DNA of 60,000 nucleotides. It comes from Membranipora membranacea (Eukaryota > Bryozoa > Gymnolaemata > Cheilostomatida > Membraniporidae). The position numbers and the translations under genes were made by a program. Below the pieces are notes generated by a model that worked only from the letters and a program-made list of their open reading frames with translations, searched no databases and was not told where the DNA came from. Of the stretch, positions 11,848 to 23,500 are shown one piece after another (within the stretch, counting starts at the first letter, position 1; every line of letters begins with the position of its first letter). The DNA is taken from assembly GCA_914767715.1 (NCBI GenBank), contig OU612074.1:1133501-1193500 (forward strand), in the 5' to 3' direction.

Positions 11848-12778
11848 TTAAACAGAGCATTTGAAATCAGAAGGAAAGTTACAAACACATGGTCCTATAT
11901 CAAAGGCTAGACCAGCTGGGCATCTGTGAGTCTGTGGGGGTAGTACAGCTGTAGCCTGAGTAAACTGTCCACATAGGGTACCTGGTACAGGGGCGTACAC
12001 ATTGCCATGACTTTGGCAACTCACTACAAACAGAACAGAATTGTTACAAGTTGGTTGATCGTGGATACAGGGCAGCAAGAACAATATCACTGGTGAAGCT
12101 ATAATCTAAAAATGACACCAGTCGTACCAAACTGTAATATGAAACAAAGACATGCTGGCCATAACCATTTGCCTCTGATACATGTTTGATATATCTCAGA
12201 AATTTGTTAGCCTCAGATTCTTAATATGACATACCTTTAGGAGTTGGGGTTGGTTTGACGTGACCCTGACACCCAGCTGGACAGGTCACCTGATTAGCAT
12301 GGTTACAGACACATGTGTTGACATCAAATTTGGTACCAGCTGGACAGTTTTGTGTCTGAGCAGGAAGGAAAGCTGTTCTCTGTGTGAAGCTTCTACAGTC
12401 ATTGTCTGAAACAGGCTGGTAATAGTTACCCTTCTCGTAACAGGTACAGGAGTCGACTGTAACATAAAATAGAGTCAGATATTATAATACTATTATATTA
12501 AGCAATATAAATAGTAGCGATGATACAAACTGAGCAGTGAAAGCATTATTGCCTCCCCATGAACCAACAAGGCAATCAGGTTATCACCCTTTAACAGAGA
12601 ATGGGCAATTTTTGAGATGACACATAATAATTCCATAAAAATAAAAGTGTGTCAATTGTAAGCTGATCATCAGAGGAATAATGAACTCACTTTTAATTGC
12701 TTTTGGGGTCCACCATTTGCCATAAGTAATAGCTGAAGCTGAGGCAATAAGAAGTGCTGATATGATGAGGACTTTCAT
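11848..12778 (-). CDS. Secreted protein with two peritrophin-A (CBM14-like) domains
   Basis: The predicted 161-aa protein is secreted and likely binds chitin in a cuticle, gut lining, shell or mucus. Coding exons are 12778-12691, 12456-12235 and 12023-11848, with donors GTGAGT and GTATGT and acceptors TTACAG and TTTGTAG; all phases agree. Residues 1-16 (MKVLIISALLIASASA) are a clear signal peptide. Exon 2 encodes one Cys-rich module and exon 3 a second. The modules are close in sequence: PVSDNDCRSFTQRTAFLPAQ versus PVPGTLCGQFTQATAVLPPQ, each then with NCPAG or RCPAG and CVCN. This is the spacing of type-2 chitin-binding domains with conserved aromatics. A short Pro/Thr linker (KPTPTPK) joins them. 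One domain per exon suggests exon duplication. A 5' UTR exon and TATA box lie upstream. Confidence 0.88.
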
Positions 12779-13007
12779 CTTGATCGCTGTAATGAAGATA
12801 AATACTGATATGTGCTAAATCTTTTAAGAGCTGACAAGTTAGAGAGCAGGGGAAGTCTCAAACTTCTTTTGATACAATGTTTTGAAGTATGATTCACACA
12901 TAATGTACCACCAAAATATGTAAACGGAGATCTTCAAACAAAAATAACTATATACATTATCGTGCCGCAGACATACAATACATATCAAAATGGTCTTGCA
13001 TGCTCAC

Positions 13008-13075
13008 CTCTAGGTTTAATTGTGTCTCAAAATTATTTTTCTGTCTAGTGAAGTTACTGGATTCAGTTTAGTTGT
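13008..13075 (-). other. Probable 5' UTR exon of the chitin-binding gene
   Basis: A donor (AGAG/GTGAGC) at 13008/13007 faces an acceptor (CATTACAG) just before 12786, which lies 8 bases ahead of the ATG at 12778. The first exon would be non-coding and start about 30 bases after the TATA box. The start position is estimated. Confidence 0.55.
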
Positions 13076-13097
13076 GCCTTATCCAAGTCTGCAGGGG

Positions 13098-13106
13098 CCT
13101 TTTATA
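13098..13106 (-). promoter_or_regulatory. TATA box of the chitin-binding gene
   Basis: TATAAAAGG on the minus strand is followed about 30 bases later by the start of the predicted 5' UTR exon. This is typical of strongly expressed tissue-specific genes. Expression was not tested. Confidence 0.6.
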
Positions 13107-13109
13107 GTC

Positions 13110-14926
13110 AGATGAACAGGACCTACAATAAGTTTCACCTGCCAAACTTTTCCTTTTGCGTGTTTTATTTCATTACAAGGAACGAGGAAAAGAATTTCTT
13201 TAGTACTGGGCTGTGGCTTAATTAAAGCCGAAAGTGTGCACCATACTATTATATTATTTTGGTATTTTGATTTTAATCATTCATTTTATGTTACCAAACA
13301 GTTCCTGAGTAATTGAGTTTTAATTAATTTTCCTTTGCGTCATTGACAACAACAAATTTTGTTGGTGCCAAATTTGGCAATAATAATTTGTTGATAACTC
13401 ATGGTATCATACCTTAGCTGTATTTCCTGCAGAATAAAAAAACTGAGTAGTCATTGTGATGAGGCAAGATTCGCCGATCCATCTCTTTATGACCCAGCTG
13501 ATTAACACTCCCTGATATAACAGTCCAAGTCAAGTCAGTCTTAAATATGGGAAGAGATACCCTGTCTCTATATTAGCCCATAGATCCGCTCCTTCTGTTA
13601 ATCGAAGAGATAGTATGCGATTTACTAACATTAAAATGTTCACCTGCAACGCAGTGACCACCAGTTTTGTTAGCAACAATTAAATTATGAGCAGATGAAG
13701 AAAGTTCGGGCAGATGATAGGGTAATGCGGGATGACACTAACGCCTTTTCGGCCAAATGCCAATTTTTAAAGATTGAACAAATGAACAAAACTTCCTTTC
13801 TAAATTTTGATTTGTTGCCACAAATTTTGAGAGAGGTTAAATGAAGGTACGCCACAATTAATTTATTTGAAATGAATTATTATCATTTTTGGCTCAAATC
13901 CCAAATCCCTATCCTCTACCCGCCCTTCTTGGAGGGAGCTTCACCTCCTAGACCAGCATCATAAGAGTTTTGGGCCTAGGCACCAACGACTCACCATGCT
14001 AACAATTTGCTACTGCTACTGCTACAAGCTAGTCAGACTAAAAGTGCTCATTCGATCACTCTGCTGGAAATCAGCTAAAGTATCAGGGTAACATGATATA
14101 TTTGTGTTGTCTGTCTTTTCAAAGGAGGCTTTAGACCGTAAGCTGATTTCTTCAAAATAATTGATTAGATATCCTTTTAATTGAGTGGATCTCAACAGTA
14201 TAGAGTACATGGAAAACAGGCACCTTTTATACCCATCCAAAAATACTATGTTATAGGTGGGTTTCTTTGTTGTTGAATTGAATAAGTTTGAAGTTTAGTG
14301 ATAAAATAAAATTTATTTCGATAAGAGAAAGGCTATCACGGTTCCGTGAATTGTCCTTAAAAATAGAGATGAATATATCCTCAAAGTTGCCTAGGAGCCT
14401 GGACCTGTCCTTTTATTTAAATTTAGGTGTATGTACTTGAAGAACTGAATGGACCTAAACTGAAAACTGCTACAGGTACATGTAATTGTTATTGGGACAG
14501 GTTTGGTTTCCTCTAGTTATTGAAATGAATGCTTTTGAAGTTTTGAATTCATAGAATAAGCTTCATATTGGCAATTTTGATATTTTGGCACATGTCACAT
14601 TATTGTTGTCATGTGCAATTTTTGACTAAATTTTACTTAGGAACCGAACACGACTTTGCAATGCCATAACCAGCAATCCTGGCAAAGTAAAAGCATAATG
14701 AAATGCCGATACCAGCAAACCTGGCAACTTTTAATTACCTAATCTATGAAAATATAGGAAAGGGTTGATTTTGGAACCAGCGCACCTACTTGTCAAAGAC
14801 CATAGTCCTTATCCTCATAGTCTTGGGAAACATGCGCAACCAACTGGTATATGGCACATTTTTTCTAGAAAAGTTCATCAAGAAGTATTGATCTAATTCA
14901 GTAGAGTAGCAGGTTTCTTACAGAGG
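13110..14926. other. Intergenic stretch, nothing recognised
   Basis: No coding exon, RNA gene or clear repeat could be supported here. Confidence 0.4.
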
Positions 14927-15078
14927 TATTGCATTTTATCGCAATGCATTGCATCATATCTCATTTCATTGCATTGTATCACATTGTATGGTATTCTATG
15001 ACGTTGTACTGCATTGTATCACTTTATATCAGATTTATTGCATTCAATAACATATACTGCATTCTGTTATATTGCATT
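14927..15078. repeat. Degenerate TTGCATTGTATC-type repeat
   Basis: Short units resembling GCATTGTATC and TATTGCATT recur about a dozen times with many substitutions. It looks like an old minisatellite. Confidence 0.65.
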
Positions 15079-15326
15079 AAAACATAATTTGTGAAGAGAG
15101 TTATGACGAAGGATGATTCTCGTTTTTTTTTTATTTTATGAAATTTAACTCGCAACTTTTTTCTATCTGCTCCAGACTCCTGTCTAAGATTGTGGTGTTT
15201 CAGGGATCGGCACACTTATGGAAACCTAGATGGCAACGTTTGTGGGTGCATTATCCCTCAACCCAAGATATGAGTGTGAAAATCTTGTGTGTAGAACAAC
15301 CAGTCGATGAATCAAGTCATCTGTAA

Positions 15327-17523
15327 AATCAGGTTAAGCTCTTATCTAAATCACTGGCCTCAGAATAATTGAGCTATATTGCGTTTGGTAAAAGCTTACT
15401 GTATGATACAACTCCCGACTCCTAAAAGTAGAAACACACTGGTGATCATTACAGAGCGAATCGGCAAAGCAAAACATAAGCGAATCTAAGCAAACAAGGT
15501 GGTTATCATTTGACGATGGGCGATTTCTTCAAATTAATAAAATATTTAGACACTGAGTGTATTCGCCAGCGACACAATGGTTTTTCATCTAATGCAAACG
15601 TTTTGCTGAGATGATTCGCTGAACTGATTGGCCAAAATAAGAGGAAATAGCTCCCTTCATTCAGGTTAAGCGATGAATGTGACGAATCTGATTACCACAA
15701 CATTATTTCACATAGGCTATTTTGGTCATAAAATATTTAATAATTGTTGTTGCCAAAGAAAGCCCATGATGAAAATGTTTGTTGTAATAATGGTGAAAAA
15801 TTATGAATTAATAACGGTGCTACGCAAACTGCTCGATTTTTGAAAGTATTACGACATATGGATAATGGGTCATAGGGAAATATATACATCTCATTCATCT
15901 TCATCAAACCGCCCAGAACTGAATAATATGTTTTTTTTCTGCCATGTTTAAAATGACATGAACATGAATAAAATGACTGCCCTTTTCCAACTGACTATAA
16001 AAAACCTGTGCAGTTCCACTTCCAATCTCGATCTAGAAACTAGAATACAGTGAACCCCAAGGGCAATCAAAAGTGGGTTAACTAGTTTTGCAGTAGTTAT
16101 ACAATATTTTTTACATTGAGACGTTTTTTTCCACAGGGAAAAGTTGAAAGTTTGAAGAAGTTGCCCACCCCCATGCTCATCTATGAGATTTCTAGGTAAT
16201 CACTATGTTTCCATATATCGATTTGACACCAGTTTTAAGCTTGATCGATCTATGGGAATAGCATTTATATACACTTCCGCTTGTACCAATCGACATTTTT
16301 CATGCAAATATATATATCCTGGTGGAGTGGCTGAATGGTTAGCAGCTTGCACACAATGCCTTCAAAGGGCAATGACGCGGGAGATCTGGGTTCGAGTCCC
16401 GGCCGTGGCAGATGTTTTTCATGTTTTTCCATCATGGAAATCGTTAGCATTCTTAATTCAAAATCGGAGTGGACCACTCAGCCGAGGCATGGAACCATAG
16501 TGAATAACAGCCAAGCTGTGTTAACTTGGTTACGCATTTCTGGTTTCAACTCCTGTAGAATTTCAACTTTAAACACATGCACTGCTAGTACCCAACATTT
16601 ACCCAATTAGAAGTTCCTTTCATGCAATGGATCAGCTCATGAGTGTATAGAAACAGATAATAGAGAGGTTAAAAAGTCTGTAAAGTCATATATTTATATA
16701 TTAAAGACGTTGCTACAGTAATATATTGAACATGAAACGAGATGCTTTCCCGGAACCATGAAGTTGTTGTATCTCGCATGATTTCATATTCAATAGTAAT
16801 TTAACAACCTCTCTAATATATGTGTGACAAATCAGAATCAAAACTTTCACTTATGACAAGATATGATTATTTTTGGTTGTTTAACACTTGAGAATATTGC
16901 TGTAACTACATTTTCCAAGTATCTATATCGCGATATATTTGCCACAAAAATTTGAGGGCAACATGAATATGTGAGTTAATGATAAAGGTAATAGCAAGGT
17001 TGTAACAAAACATAAGATAACAAGATTTTCACTTTGAAATTGCGGTAATGAAAAACGGAGATGCTTTTCTCGATTAGCCTAAACTAGTTATAGTTCACAA
17101 AGTAATTAGTTGTAAAAATGTCTATAGAGTTTCTAAAATCACACTCCAACTATGTAGAGCACAACCTATTGCACACCAAAGCCTTTTTTTGTGCGTATAT
17201 GCATTCACGAGTCAGGGGAAAGTTACATTTGGGTCTGTGCAGTTGTGAATTCTTTGATGCTTCGTTGACGAAACAAAAATAAATAAAGCATTGGCGCCTT
17301 CCAAACATAACAGGGTAAAAATTTAAACCGGAAAGTTTCTTCCTGTCCAATGTCTGTAATATTATGCAGATTTTCAGGTGATGATAATAATATAGAAAGC
17401 AAGTAAAGTGCTTAATCTTAACTCTAGCAGATAACTCCAGTATATGTTTGCTGGAATCAGGGGCTTACAACAACAATGCACTACGGTTCTGGCTTCACAT
17501 TATATAGATATAATTCACTTCAC
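15327..17523. other. Intergenic stretch around a tRNA-like SINE head
   Basis: Apart from the tRNA-like sequence at 16321-16411, nothing is supportable. Motifs such as GCGAATC recur at 15460-15700 and hint at a decayed inverted repeat, too weak to define. Confidence 0.35.
16321..16411 (+). repeat. tRNA(Leu)-like SINE head or tRNA pseudogene
   Basis: An A-box-like GTGGCTGAATGGTTAGCAG at 16327 and a good B box GGTTCGAGTCC at 16389 are present. A TGCC/GGCA stem encloses a seven-base loop TTCAAAG, whose anticodon position reads CAA (Leu). The acceptor stem is poorly paired and about ten extra bases lie between the D arm and anticodon arm, so this is not a functional tRNA. It probably is the Pol III promoter of a SINE. 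Confidence 0.6.
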
Positions 17524-20500
17524 TTAACCATTATTTCCGTTGCAAGAAATGTTCTTGACATAGCAGATGTTCCTGTTGTTTGATGAGTCCCTCATCTCTC
17601 CTATGTTCTCCAAGGATCCGGATAGAGAGCATTTACCTGAAATAAGAACATAAGCTGATAAGACAAAATTTTAAAGCTTAATACTGACTGCTGCTTCACA
17701 AGTATTCCTTTTGGCATTTAGTAATTATGCCAAATCATTTGCTTTGAAGTTGTCCAAAGTCTTGAAAAAGTCTGCTTTCAGCTCTATTTTATGTTTTCAA
17801 CCATTAGGTCATTATGGTGATAGTTTTCCCGCCCTTCCACAGCATTTCACCATCTTTTTGATCTGTTTTTAGTTGTTACCTGTCATAGTGTTGTAAGCAA
17901 AGCCGGAGCAGCGGTGCTGATTTGAACACTTCAGAGAACACATCTGTCTCTCAGTGAATGTTACTGGAAAGTTGCCTGGTGAAGGTGGGCATATATACCC
18001 AATAAATGCCTTGTATGTAACCGGGCGATCTGTCAAGCACAAAATACATAGATGAATGGTCGGTGTTACATTATTTTCCATCATATTACAAAGGTTAGGA
18101 TGGCCAAACAATCTTACCAACCATAGGCTTACAGCATGGTTAATACTAATTGAAGCAATGTGAGATCAAATGACAGATTTCTAGACAAAGTCTGTAGTTA
18201 TATTCAATAACTAATTTCTATAGATGATCCTTATGGCATTAAAATCTTCTGATTATTATTTTTCTTTTAGTCCTTTTTCTTCCCATATATTTTAATAACC
18301 ACAGTATTTTATTCTTTGAATGACATAACAATTCTTTATCCACCATATCAAATTTACTCTATTATACTTTTACCACATATAGCCTAACTAATCTTGATTT
18401 CTTTTTCTCTTTTTTTTTGTCTGTCTCAGAGGTCAACTAGTTGCCTTTAACTATCTGCTATTTGTACACTTTCAAGCCAACCTCTATAAAGAAATAAAAA
18501 AAAAAAGAAAAAAAAAGAGAGTGATACTCGAGAGTATAAGATTTGATTTATCTGATCAAAGAGTCACAAACTTTAAATCATGGATATGGGAGGGCGATGA
18601 TTGATATGGGTTGTTCATCACTGTGATAGCCCAATCAAATGGATTAATGTGGAAGTCATTAAGCTCTTGAAGGCTTTGCACAGATCATGCATTTTATAGT
18701 AGGGCTGGTAGTTGTGTAGTTTCTCATGATCATAGCTCTTTTGGACAATAATCATTGATAGTGTTGAGAGTTGTCCCCACAAATACTCTACAATGAGACC
18801 GAGGCTGATTCCAAGTCACGCTGTCATGGATTGAATTTGCTGATTTGCAAATGGTTCATAAATGTAGTATTCTGTCTGATCGATGATTTACAGGCTTGAG
18901 AGCTGTGGGTTCGATTACCGCTCAGGACACAAAGTTTTAAATGCAATTCAGAATCATTTTTACTGTTTAACAAAACAAAAGGTATGTTTGGTTAGTGGGC
19001 AGTTTTTAAAGCGACCTTAGTAACTTGCCCTCTCAAAAATCAGTCAATATGATTCAGTTTTCTCAAGTTACATTTATTGCAAACAATACTACCTGAGTTT
19101 CTGATGGTGCAAATGCCAGAGTCCTGAGCTGTATCAGTAGTTGAACTGCGCGCTTCTGTAGTGTCGTGGATTGTCGTTGTATAACCTAGTTCTACTATTG
19201 CAGTGGTTTCTAGGGGCGTGACTGTTGATGTGCTTTCTGGGGATGTGACTGCCAGTGTGCTATCTAGGGGTGTGTCTGTTGTTCCTTGTCCCTGTGGATC
19301 AACAGCTGTAACTGGGTGATCTGTTTAACCATGATAATATCTTGTTACGAAATGTATTGTGAAAAATTATTCTTACTTCATCTTTAACTGATATAATTTG
19401 CCATATCTATTACTGTATTTAACCTCAAGCCTGGTAAATGTATATATAAGCCTACAAAGTTCAATTAACAGCAAAGCACTCTTCGAAATGCAAGGTTTCA
19501 AAGATGATTTTAAAGATGAAATAGTTGAAATGTTACTGTCTGTGTGGTAGGAGTGAGTTCCAGACACTATTGATATGAACTTTAAGGGACTATTGACCAT
19601 GCCGACCGTGCTAGCCTGTGATCAGTACACATGGACCTTAATTTGTAGACCAGGACTCGCAAATAGATCAATATGATATTAACTATATTATAATTCAAGA
19701 TAAGAAAGTCTTTTTATTATAGTCAAAGATTTGATATTTAATCTAGACTGGACACAGTATTATATTGACCTGAAGTCCACATACCAGGTTTTTTTGACGA
19801 TTTTCATCAGATTTTGAGTTTGAACTTTACAAAAGATTAAGTAGCTGGTCCTGACCAGTTTGCAATTAGTTTGCACTTAAAAGTTTTTGCAAGGAAAAAC
19901 AACATCAAATTGGTAAAAGTATACTGATGAATGTAAAGCAAATTCCAAACTCAAAGTCCGATCAAAATTGATCAAGTTAACAAAAAAAAACTTGAACTGT
20001 GGACTGCAAATCAATGATAGCATTATCGCTACTACAGATAGCTCTGATTGACCATTCAGCCAATGCATTTGGCCAGTAAAAACGGCATCTGCAGACTGGG
20101 CACATATATCTGAGCATAATAAAATCTTACCTGCTCGCACAACATAAAGCTGGGATCCATCACAAATATAAACTTCATCCGGTCTGATACGAGTGGTGAC
20201 TACATCAGAGGGATTTTGAAGTACTGTGTATGTAGATACTGACCAGTCTCTTTTATCAATCATTACTATGCATCTGCTGTAAACATGCAGCAGTTGTGAA
20301 AGTTGGTGAATCATATTCTGTGGCTACTATTTAACATGATTTTTGAGCCTTGTTCCTTGGGTCACAATTGAATGCAGAATGTCCAACCCCAAGTTCTGAA
20401 CTAACATATAACACAAATGCAAACCAAATTATGCAAATTCAATTTAGGTCAGTTTGACATAACAGACTGGAAATAGTAAGATTTATGACTAGGTTACAGT

Positions 20501-23500
20501 TAGCCACCTCGTTGATTTATACCAGCCCTACCTAGTGAAAAATAAGCCATTCATCCATAATAGTCCAGTGGCAGCCTACCAAAAATGTGGCTAGAAACGC
20601 AACTTCATTTGCAAAACTGGATGGATAAATGCTAAGAGTGGATTCTAGGGTAGTTTTTTGAGGCGGTCGCAATGGTGATGATGTAACTTACACAAAGTTG
20701 CACAATAGGCAGCAAATTGTCAAAACGCTGCCGCAAAATGGTCAAAATTGCTGTTTTTTTGAGATTTCAAAGGTCTGTCCTGTGCCAACCTTATGAGTTG
20801 GGCTACTCTAACTCTGCAATCAGATTATACATACCTTGGTCAGTTTTTGGTATAATATCAAGATGATATGTCAATTTGAGTGAATGACCAACCTTATAAA
20901 AAAGTGATAAAGTGAAAAACGCTGCCGACAAAAGGGAAAGTGATGAAAAAATGATGATATGGTTTCAACACATCCAAAATCTGAAAGAGCAAGTCATAAT
21001 TAGTGGATCTACAAGTTTACATGTGTCTGCTATCATAAATAGCCGAGATGTGGCCAACAACGGTTGCAATACCCCCTTATATCACCTGTATATAACTATC
21101 ATTGAAACGGCACTACTTTTTCAATTTTGCAGACGCCTCAAAAACTGACTTCGAATGTTCGTATCGATCTGATTTTTTTGTGGTGGTTTTATACTGACTC
21201 CATCAGTGACCAACATTTTTTTTTTCAACACTACCCACCTTTTTGATGATGCTTGAAGGAGTTATCCTTTGCTTTACACACTATATAACTTTATAAAGAC
21301 GATTTATATGATCCTATAAAGGAAACCTAAGAATAGGCACTATTTGAAAAACGACACACTCAGAGCATTAAAAACTGATGTCATACGATGGGAGCGTCAA
21401 TACACAGTCATCATAAAAAATCAGATCAATACGAACATTCGAAGCCTGATTTTTAGGCAGCAGCATAATTGAAAAAGTAGTTTTGCTTTAATGATAGTTA
21501 TACGCAGGTGATAAAAGGGGTATTGCAACTTTTGTTGGCCGCATCTCAGCTTTTTATGATAGCAGACCCATGTAAAATTGTAAATCCACTAATTATGACG
21601 TGCTCTTTTAGATTTTGGATGTTTTGAAAACATATCATCCTTTTTCTATCATTTTCCCTTTTACCGGGAGCGTTTTTGGCAATTAGCGGCCCATTGTGCA
21701 ACTAAGTGTATGGTACATTGTTACCATTGCGATCAGCGTGAAAAACTGTACCAGAAACAACTGACAAACCTTATCCATCATAAAGTGCAAATGGAAGTGT
21801 CAAGATAGGCAGGGGTTGCCACCGGACTATAAGGCAACTTACCATTTATCAGATGGAAGGAGAAGATATGATCCAGTATCAGTACCTAATGGGGAGCCTA
21901 GGTCTGGTAGTATAGCGGATACGTTTGAGGTTGTAGTAGTCATGTTGGTAGCTGAAATATTCCAGCAATTTATATTAAACTACTGCCGCCACACAACCAA
22001 ATGTTTGCTTATTGATTTCTGTATAGCTCAAAACTTATAAAATGAGGCTGCAATCTCAACATAACAAAATGATCGTAAACATCCGGGTATGAATTTTTAT
22101 TATCCACCGTGTCATGTGACGTAGTTACCATCTTACTAGTTGAAATTATTTACTTCATCAGCTAGTGCGTAAGTTTTGTGCCCTAATTGTGAAAATCAGT
22201 TTGCCCATTAGGTGACAATTCTGAGATTAAAGTCTCAATTATTTGTCTTTGAGCTATGCAGAATTCAAAGAGCACATATTTGCCTGAGTGGCAGCAGTAG
22301 ATTAAGGATTCAATCAAATTACAAGCTTTGGATGTCAGCAAAAACATCATCTAAACAAAGGGTTCAGACATAAAATATTGAAGTTAAATGAGATCATGTA
22401 TTACAGCTGCTAACCTATGAAAGATAAACATCAAAAATAATTCATCCACCGACCTGCTGCTGAACTAGAGCTAGAATTGAACAGAAATAGAGCGGAGAGT
22501 GAGATCAAGCTCTCATCCTGATGTAAGTACAGATTTACCCTGTTGTCATCTAGCTGCCATAAAGAATACATCCCAGAAAAGTCATAAGTACTAATCACTG
22601 AGAGGAGTCTTCCGGATTTTGTATTCTGCAACATCAAAATCAACATAATAATAATATTATATTTATATGAATGCATCACTTGAGTATACATCAACATACA
22701 TATTTAAACATTCTAGTTGGCAACGATTGGCATAAGTGTAGCTATAAGCAACTAAACCAAAGTTAGAGTTTATTGAGAAATTTAGAGTCACCATTTTATA
22801 TCATTGTTTGTTGTATGTGTAGAATAGTTTGGGTGACTTTAGAGCAGTGTTTGAAGTGTGTCAGTACCAGTACTGAGTACTGGTAAGAAGTGTTAGTGAC
22901 AGGTCTCTAGTCACTAGAGTACGGCCACTAACACCAACACTGACCATAAACCCAACCAAACTAACCAAAAAGGTTGAATCAGGGGTGAAAAGCTTGAGAC
23001 CATGTTTTCAGCAACACACAGTTTATTCACCTCTGGTCGGGGGAATGGTCAGTACTGCCATCAACTAATCCCACTTCAAACACTGCAGCTTCGGAGACTA
23101 TAGAAATTCCCCAAGGGGAATTCAAACGAAGAATCAATGAACCCGGTCAGCACTCTTCATATGCAATGTCGTTGTGTTGTATAACATTATGCTCCTCAAT
23201 GCTATCATGACCTTTTCACTCAATAAGAGACCTCTGTGAAATGTCTAATAACCTATACTTACTTACGGTTCTATATAGTACTGCCATATCCATTTCCCAA
23301 TGAACTTCCTTTTCAGAAGTTAGAGCGATCACAGGGTTGACTTTTGATCGAATGGCGAACAGATGGGTAAAGTTCTTGCTGACTGCATAGACAGGCTTGT
23401 CCCATCTGGCGAAGGTTGTTACGTTACCGTTGAGTACATTTAGACGTCTGAGCGCATCATTACCATAATCAGCTAAGACAATAGAATCATTGCCATGTGG

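Noticed and set aside
15138-15326. Terminal exon GSAHLWKPRWQRLWVHYP after a TTTCAG acceptor
   Set aside because: No partner exon was found, the opposite strand and another frame are equally plausible, and the sequence looks repeat-derived.
16321-16411. Functional tRNA-Leu gene
   Set aside because: The acceptor stem does not pair well and extra bases separate the D and anticodon arms. It is better explained as a SINE head or pseudogene.
20912-21148. 78-codon open frame
   Set aside because: It lies inside the arm of the foldback element at 20643-21756 and has no motif.
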